Shown here one piece after another: positions 60,625-64,000 of a stretch of DNA of 64,000 nucleotides. Under the pieces are notes generated by a model, which made no database searches, was not told the DNA's origin, and was given only the letters and a program-made list of their open reading frames with translations. The translations under genes and the position numbers were made by a program. Source of the stretch: Bacteroidales bacterium (GTDB lineage: Bacteria; Bacteroidota; Bacteroidia; Bacteroidales; Bacteroidaceae); NCBI GenBank assembly GCA_015060885.1, contig SUXO01000004.1, positions 1 to 64,000 of the forward strand. The letters run 5' to 3'. The first letter of the stretch is position 1; every line of letters begins with the position of its first letter.

Positions 60625-61620
60625 ATGAATGGTGCAATTGACATCAGAGAATTAAATGAAATGATTGAAAAGCAGAGCGGTTTTGTAACCAACCTGCTCA
60701 CAGGTATGGACCAGGTAATCGTTGGTCAGAAACATCTTGTTGAATCGTTGCTCATAGGCTTGCTGGCCGACGGACACGTGTTGCTCGAAGGTCTTCCCGG
60801 CTTGGCAAAGACTCTTGCCATAAAGACACTTTCGGAACTTATCGATGCCGATTTCAGCCGCATACAGTTTACTCCCGACCTCTTGCCTGCCGATGTTATC
60901 GGTACAATGGTATATAGCCAGAAGGACGAGGAGTTCAAGCCCAAACGCGGTCCTGTGTTTGCCAACTTTGTGCTGGCCGACGAAATTAACCGTGCTCCGG
61001 CAAAAGTGCAGAGCGCATTGCTCGAAGCTATGCAGGAGCGTCAGGTAACAATAGGCAAGGATACCTTCAAGTTGCCTTCGCCCTTCCTCGTGCTTGCTAC
61101 ACAGAACCCCATTGAGCAGGAGGGAACATACCCCTTGCCCGAAGCACAGGTCGACCGTTTTATGTTGAAGGTGGTTATCGGTTATCCCGAACTCTCCGAG
61201 GAGAAAAAGATTATACGCCAGAACATATCGGGTGAGAGAATAGCCGTTAAGCCCATACTTAAACCCGAAGAGATTATAGAGGCCCGCAAGGTTGTCCGCC
61301 AAGTCTATCTCGACGAGAAAATCGAACAATACATCACCGATATAGTATTTGCCACACGTTACCCCGACAAGTACGGAATGAAGGAACTGAAAGAGATGAT
61401 ATCGTTCGGCGGCTCTCCCCGCGCTTCGATAAACCTCGCTCTTGCCGCACGTGCCTATGCTTTCATCAAGCGTCGCGGTTATGTAATCCCCGAAGATGTA
61501 CGTGCCGTTGCGCACGATGTGTTGCGTCACCGCATTGGTTTGAGCTACGAGGCCGAGGCAAGCAATATGACCGCCGATGAGATTGTAAGTGTTATTCTTA
61601 ACCGCGTTGAGGTACCTTAA
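60625..61620 (+). CDS. MoxR-type AAA+ ATPase
   Basis: A 331-residue MoxR chaperone-like ATPase. Walker A EGLPGLAKT (about 56-64) and Walker B VLADEINRAP are intact. The segments QFTPDLLPADVIGT and ATQNPIEQEGTYPLPEAQVDRF are family signatures. It likely helps insert or fold the von Willebrand-type proteins of the operon. The ATG at 60625 is chosen; the longer frame to 60568 overlaps the inverted repeat. It is the first gene of the Bat (aerotolerance) operon. Confidence 0.95.
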   Translation: MNGAIDIRELNEMIEKQSGFVTNLLTGMDQVIVGQKHLVESLLIGLLADGHVLLEGLPGLAKTLAIKTLSELIDADFSRIQFTPDLLPADVIGTMVYSQKDEEFKPKRGPVFANFVLADEINRAPAKVQSALLEAMQERQVTIGKDTFKLPSPFLVLATQNPIEQEGTYPLPEAQVDRFMLKVVIGYPELSEEKKIIRQNISGERIAVKPILKPEEIIEARKVVRQVYLDEKIEQYITDIVFATRYPDKYGMKELKEMISFGGSPRASINLALAARAYAFIKRRGYVIPEDVRAVAHDVLRHRIGLSYEAEASNMTADEIVSVILNRVEVP

Positions 61621-61633
61621 TAATATAAGGAGT

Positions 61634-62503
61634 ATGGAGACCAGTGAACTCATAAAAAAGGTTCGCAAGATTGAAATAAAGACACGTGGCCTGTCGCACA
61701 ATATCTTTGCCGGCCAGTATCACTCGGCCTTCAAAGGCAGGGGTATGTCGTTCAGCGAGGTGCGCGAGTACCAGTATGGCGACGATGTGCGCGACATAGA
61801 CTGGAACGTGACAGCCCGTTTCAACAAACCCTTTGTAAAGGTGTTCGAAGAGGAACGTGAGTTGACGGTTATGTTGCTTGTGGATGTGTCGCAAAGCCTC
61901 GACTTCGGTACCATCAGGCAGACAAAGCGCGATATGCTCACCGAGATTGCAGCAACTATCGCTTTTGCCGCAATACAGAACAACGACAAGATTGGCGTTA
62001 TCTTCTTTTCGGACACTATTGAGAAATTCATACCTCCACAGAAAGGGCGCAAGCATATCCTTTATATAATAAGGGAACTTATAAACTTTGAGCCCAAGAG
62101 TAACGGCACCGATTTGAAAGTGCCTTTGCAATTTCTCACCAATGCCATTAAAAAGAGGTGTACAGCCTTTTTGTTGAGCGACTTCATAACTGCACACGAT
62201 TACAAGAACGCCCTCACGATAGCCAACAGGAAACACGATGTGGTTGCAGTGAGAGTATATGACCGCCGTCTGGTGGAGTTGCCGCAGATTGGCCTTATGA
62301 AGGTGAAGGATGCCGAAAGCGGGCAGGAGATGTATATCGACACCTCGTCGGCAAAGGTGCAGAAGGCACAACGCGAGTGGTGGAAGGAGCAATGTGCCGC
62401 AGTGGAGGAGATATTCAAAAAGAGCCGCGTCGATTCTGTATCGGTGCGCACAGACCAGGATTATGTCAAAGCCCTTATGGCTCTCTTTGCAATGCGTGCA
62501 TAG
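61634..62503 (+). CDS. DUF58 domain protein
   Basis: A 289-residue cytoplasmic protein of the DUF58 group, always found next to MoxR genes. Marks: GRGMSFSEVREYQYGDDVRDIDWNVTAR split at about 45-75, and the VWA-like part MLLVDVSQSLDFG with a partial metal site. The frame opens earlier (61589), but the ATG at 61634 (METSELIKK) with AAGGA in front is better. It lies 13 bases after moxR, in an operon with the next gene and batA. Confidence 0.93.
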   Translation: METSELIKKVRKIEIKTRGLSHNIFAGQYHSAFKGRGMSFSEVREYQYGDDVRDIDWNVTARFNKPFVKVFEEERELTVMLLVDVSQSLDFGTIRQTKRDMLTEIAATIAFAAIQNNDKIGVIFFSDTIEKFIPPQKGRKHILYIIRELINFEPKSNGTDLKVPLQFLTNAIKKRCTAFLLSDFITAHDYKNALTIANRKHDVVAVRVYDRRLVELPQIGLMKVKDAESGQEMYIDTSSAKVQKAQREWWKEQCAAVEEIFKKSRVDSVSVRTDQDYVKALMALFAMRA

Positions 62504-62521
62504 AGGTTTAAGAGGATTTTT

Positions 62522-63598
62522 ATGATGAAAAGATTATTATTCGCAATACTGTTTGTCTTGTCGGTTACCGGTGTAGCCACAGCACAGAATGTTTCGGTGA
62601 ATGCCGAAATGGATTCTTGCCAAAGACTCATTGGCGAGCAGGCAAGAATAAAACTGAAAATTGGTGTTGATGCCGGCAAAAGAGCGTTGCTCCCCCAGTT
62701 CGACAAGGAGATAGTCGAAGGTGTGGAGATAGTGGAAAAGGCACCGACCGACACCCAATTGCTGAACGATGGCAAACGCCTTCTCATAACAGAGGAGTAT
62801 GTCGTTACATCGTTCGACAGCGCGTTGTATGTAATTCCGCCCTTCGAGGTACTTGTCGATGGCATACCTTATTACTCCGAGGAGCTTGCTCTTGCAGTAT
62901 ATATGATGCCTGTCGATACCACAAACCTCGAAATGTTCTTTCCGCCAAAAGATGTGTGGGCAATAGAACTCACCTGGAACGATTATAAGAGCGCTGTGGG
63001 CTATTTCCTCCTTTTTATACTGCTTGCAGCACTGCTTGCCTGGATAATAGTAAGATATATAAGCAATAAGCCCATAATACGTATAGTAAAGGTTAAACCT
63101 AAACAACCTGCTCACGTTGTTGCACTTGGCGAAATGGAGCGCATAAAGAGCGACAACAGCTGGCGTGCATCGGGTAACAGCAAGGAGTACTACACAGCCA
63201 TTACCGATGCCTTGCGAGTATATATGAACGAGCGTTTCGGATTCAATGCGACCGAAATGACAACCGATGAGATTGTCACACACCTCTTGCAGGTAAAAGA
63301 CAAGGAGAGCATAAGAGAGGTCCGTGAATTGCTCGAAACGTCGGACCTGGTGAAATTTGCAAAATTCAACCCGCCTATGAACGAGAACGACCGTAATCTC
63401 GTAAGTGCCATCGATTTTGTGAACGACACAAAACCACAGGAGGGCGAACTGCCTGTACAACCTACTGAGAAGAGGATTGTAAATGAACGCTCATTGCGTT
63501 CAAAGAGGTTGCTGCTTGCAGCAATGGTTCTTCTCTCCGTTGTTGTGTGCATAGTTCTCGTGCTCTTTATTCTCGACCTTTATTATCTTATAAGCTAA
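62522..63598 (+). CDS. Bat operon membrane protein of unknown function
   Basis: A 358-residue protein. A signal peptide (about 1-21, ending VATAQ) is followed by a periplasmic domain to about 155, a membrane segment (about 160-182), a cytoplasmic helical domain (about 195-310, VALGEMERIKSDNSWRA and YTAITDALRVYMNERFG), and a last membrane segment (about 330-352). This protein sits between DUF58 and BatA in many Bacteroidetes; its exact role is unknown. An ATG three bases later is an alternative start. Confidence 0.8.
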   Translation: MMKRLLFAILFVLSVTGVATAQNVSVNAEMDSCQRLIGEQARIKLKIGVDAGKRALLPQFDKEIVEGVEIVEKAPTDTQLLNDGKRLLITEEYVVTSFDSALYVIPPFEVLVDGIPYYSEELALAVYMMPVDTTNLEMFFPPKDVWAIELTWNDYKSAVGYFLLFILLAALLAWIIVRYISNKPIIRIVKVKPKQPAHVVALGEMERIKSDNSWRASGNSKEYYTAITDALRVYMNERFGFNATEMTTDEIVTHLLQVKDKESIREVRELLETSDLVKFAKFNPPMNENDRNLVSAIDFVNDTKPQEGELPVQPTEKRIVNERSLRSKRLLLAAMVLLSVVVCIVLVLFILDLYYLIS

Positions 63599-63609
63599 TC
63601 TGTTGAGTT

Positions 63610-64000
63610 ATGTTTTTTTCAAAAATAGGATATCTGTTACTCTTTATACCGCTTGCCGCTTATGTCGTGTGGTATATTCTTAAAGGCCGCAAGTTGGAAC
63701 CTGCAATGAAGGTTTCGACCGTTGCTCCCTTTTTAAAGAATGTGAAGAGCTACAAGAATTATATTATCGACCTGCCTTTTGTGTTGCGTGTCATCACATT
63801 GTCAATGGTGATAATAGTGCTTGCCCGTCCGCAAAGCACAAACCGTTGGCAGAACACCGAAGTCGAAGGCATAGATATTATGTTGGCAATGGACGTTTCT
63901 ACAAGTATGTTGGCAATGGACCTCACCCCCAACCGCTTGGAAGCTGCAAAAAAAGTTGCAGCCGATTTCGTGAACAGCCGCCCCAATGACAATATGGGAC
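63610..64000 (+). CDS. batA: BatA, von Willebrand factor type A protein (partial)
   Basis: Only the first 130 residues are inside the window; the frame is open at the right edge. It starts MFFSKIGYLLLFIPLAAYVV (membrane segment), has a second membrane segment (about 57-72, ending VLARPQS), then the VWA metal site IMLAMDVSTSM (DxSxS) and TPNRLEAAKKVAADF. This is BatA, expected to be followed by BatB-E. It lies 11 bases after the upstream gene. Function in oxygen tolerance was inferred in Bacteroides fragilis; the molecular role is not settled. Confidence 0.93.
   Translation, partial: MFFSKIGYLLLFIPLAAYVVWYILKGRKLEPAMKVSTVAPFLKNVKSYKNYIIDLPFVLRVITLSMVIIVLARPQSTNRWQNTEVEGIDIMLAMDVSTSMLAMDLTPNRLEAAKKVAADFVNSRPNDNMG

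Overview
The window looks like a chromosomal segment from a member of the Bacteroidales (phylum Bacteroidota). Evidence: promoters of the Bacteroidetes type (TTTG, 19-20 bases, TAnnTTTG) with very short leaders and almost no Shine-Dalgarno sequences; an LpxC-FabZ fusion; glycine decarboxylase split into two subunits; a MoxR/DUF58/Bat (aerotolerance) operon; and many Bacteroidetes envelope families. No rRNA, tRNA, CRISPR array, integrase or transposase was found. Nearly all of it is core metabolism and cell-envelope biology.

Layout. 1-2100: repeat-rich intergenic DNA, a GT2 glycosyltransferase and a small tail-fibre-like protein. 2116-7526: a lipoate ligase plus glycine cleavage operon (lplA-gcvT-gcvH-gcvPA-gcvPB) with a textbook promoter and a bidirectional terminator. 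7545-11002: a PadR regulator and two PspC-domain membrane proteins, with an inverted repeat over the promoter. 11041-20034: an outer membrane protein, then lpxD-lpxC/fabZ-lpxA-(acidic protein)-miaA and purM-prfA-pyrF, all on the minus strand. 20162-29007: a glutaredoxin-like protein, a POT peptide transporter, a secreted S37-like peptidase with an ABC ATPase, a Nif3 protein, a zinc-ribbon coiled-coil protein and glyA. 29707-33100: pyrB-pyrI-flavin reductase-outer membrane protein-DUF554 on the minus strand. 33356-39639: PBP1A, kdsB, an M16-like protein without the zinc site, murB and a metallo-beta-lactamase-fold hydrolase. 40784-46587: a PanE-type reductase (minus), ettA, and an aminotransferase-PaaK-ACT-membrane protein set that probably handles an aryl or branched 2-oxo acid route. 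46597-54805: a GH20 hexosaminidase, an AsmA-like protein and a 1259-residue secreted protein with a Sel1-repeat tail. 54994-60501: lepA-ftsY-rimO-HU-(HU/LysM fusion). 60625-64000: the start of the Bat operon, cut by the window end inside batA.

How the genes work together. LplA can attach lipoate to GcvH, whose product 5,10-methylene-THF is shared with GlyA. LpxA/C/D, KdsB, PBP1A and MurB build lipid A, Kdo and peptidoglycan. PyrB/PyrI/PyrF and PurM cover pyrimidine and purine synthesis. LepA, FtsY, RimO, EttA, PrfA and MiaA cover translation and secretion.

The least explained material is (1) dispersed, modular intergenic repeats that recur at 1-505, 22478-22830, 29045-29633 and 39651-39778; (2) tandem copies of a promoter-containing segment upstream of the POT transporter and of glyA; (3) a membrane-anchored HU-LysM protein that could link DNA to the envelope; (4) a large secreted protein with macroglobulin-like and Sel1 parts; and (5) a recent in-frame duplication of transmembrane segments in a PspC protein. 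I did not find a convincing new defence or mobile system.
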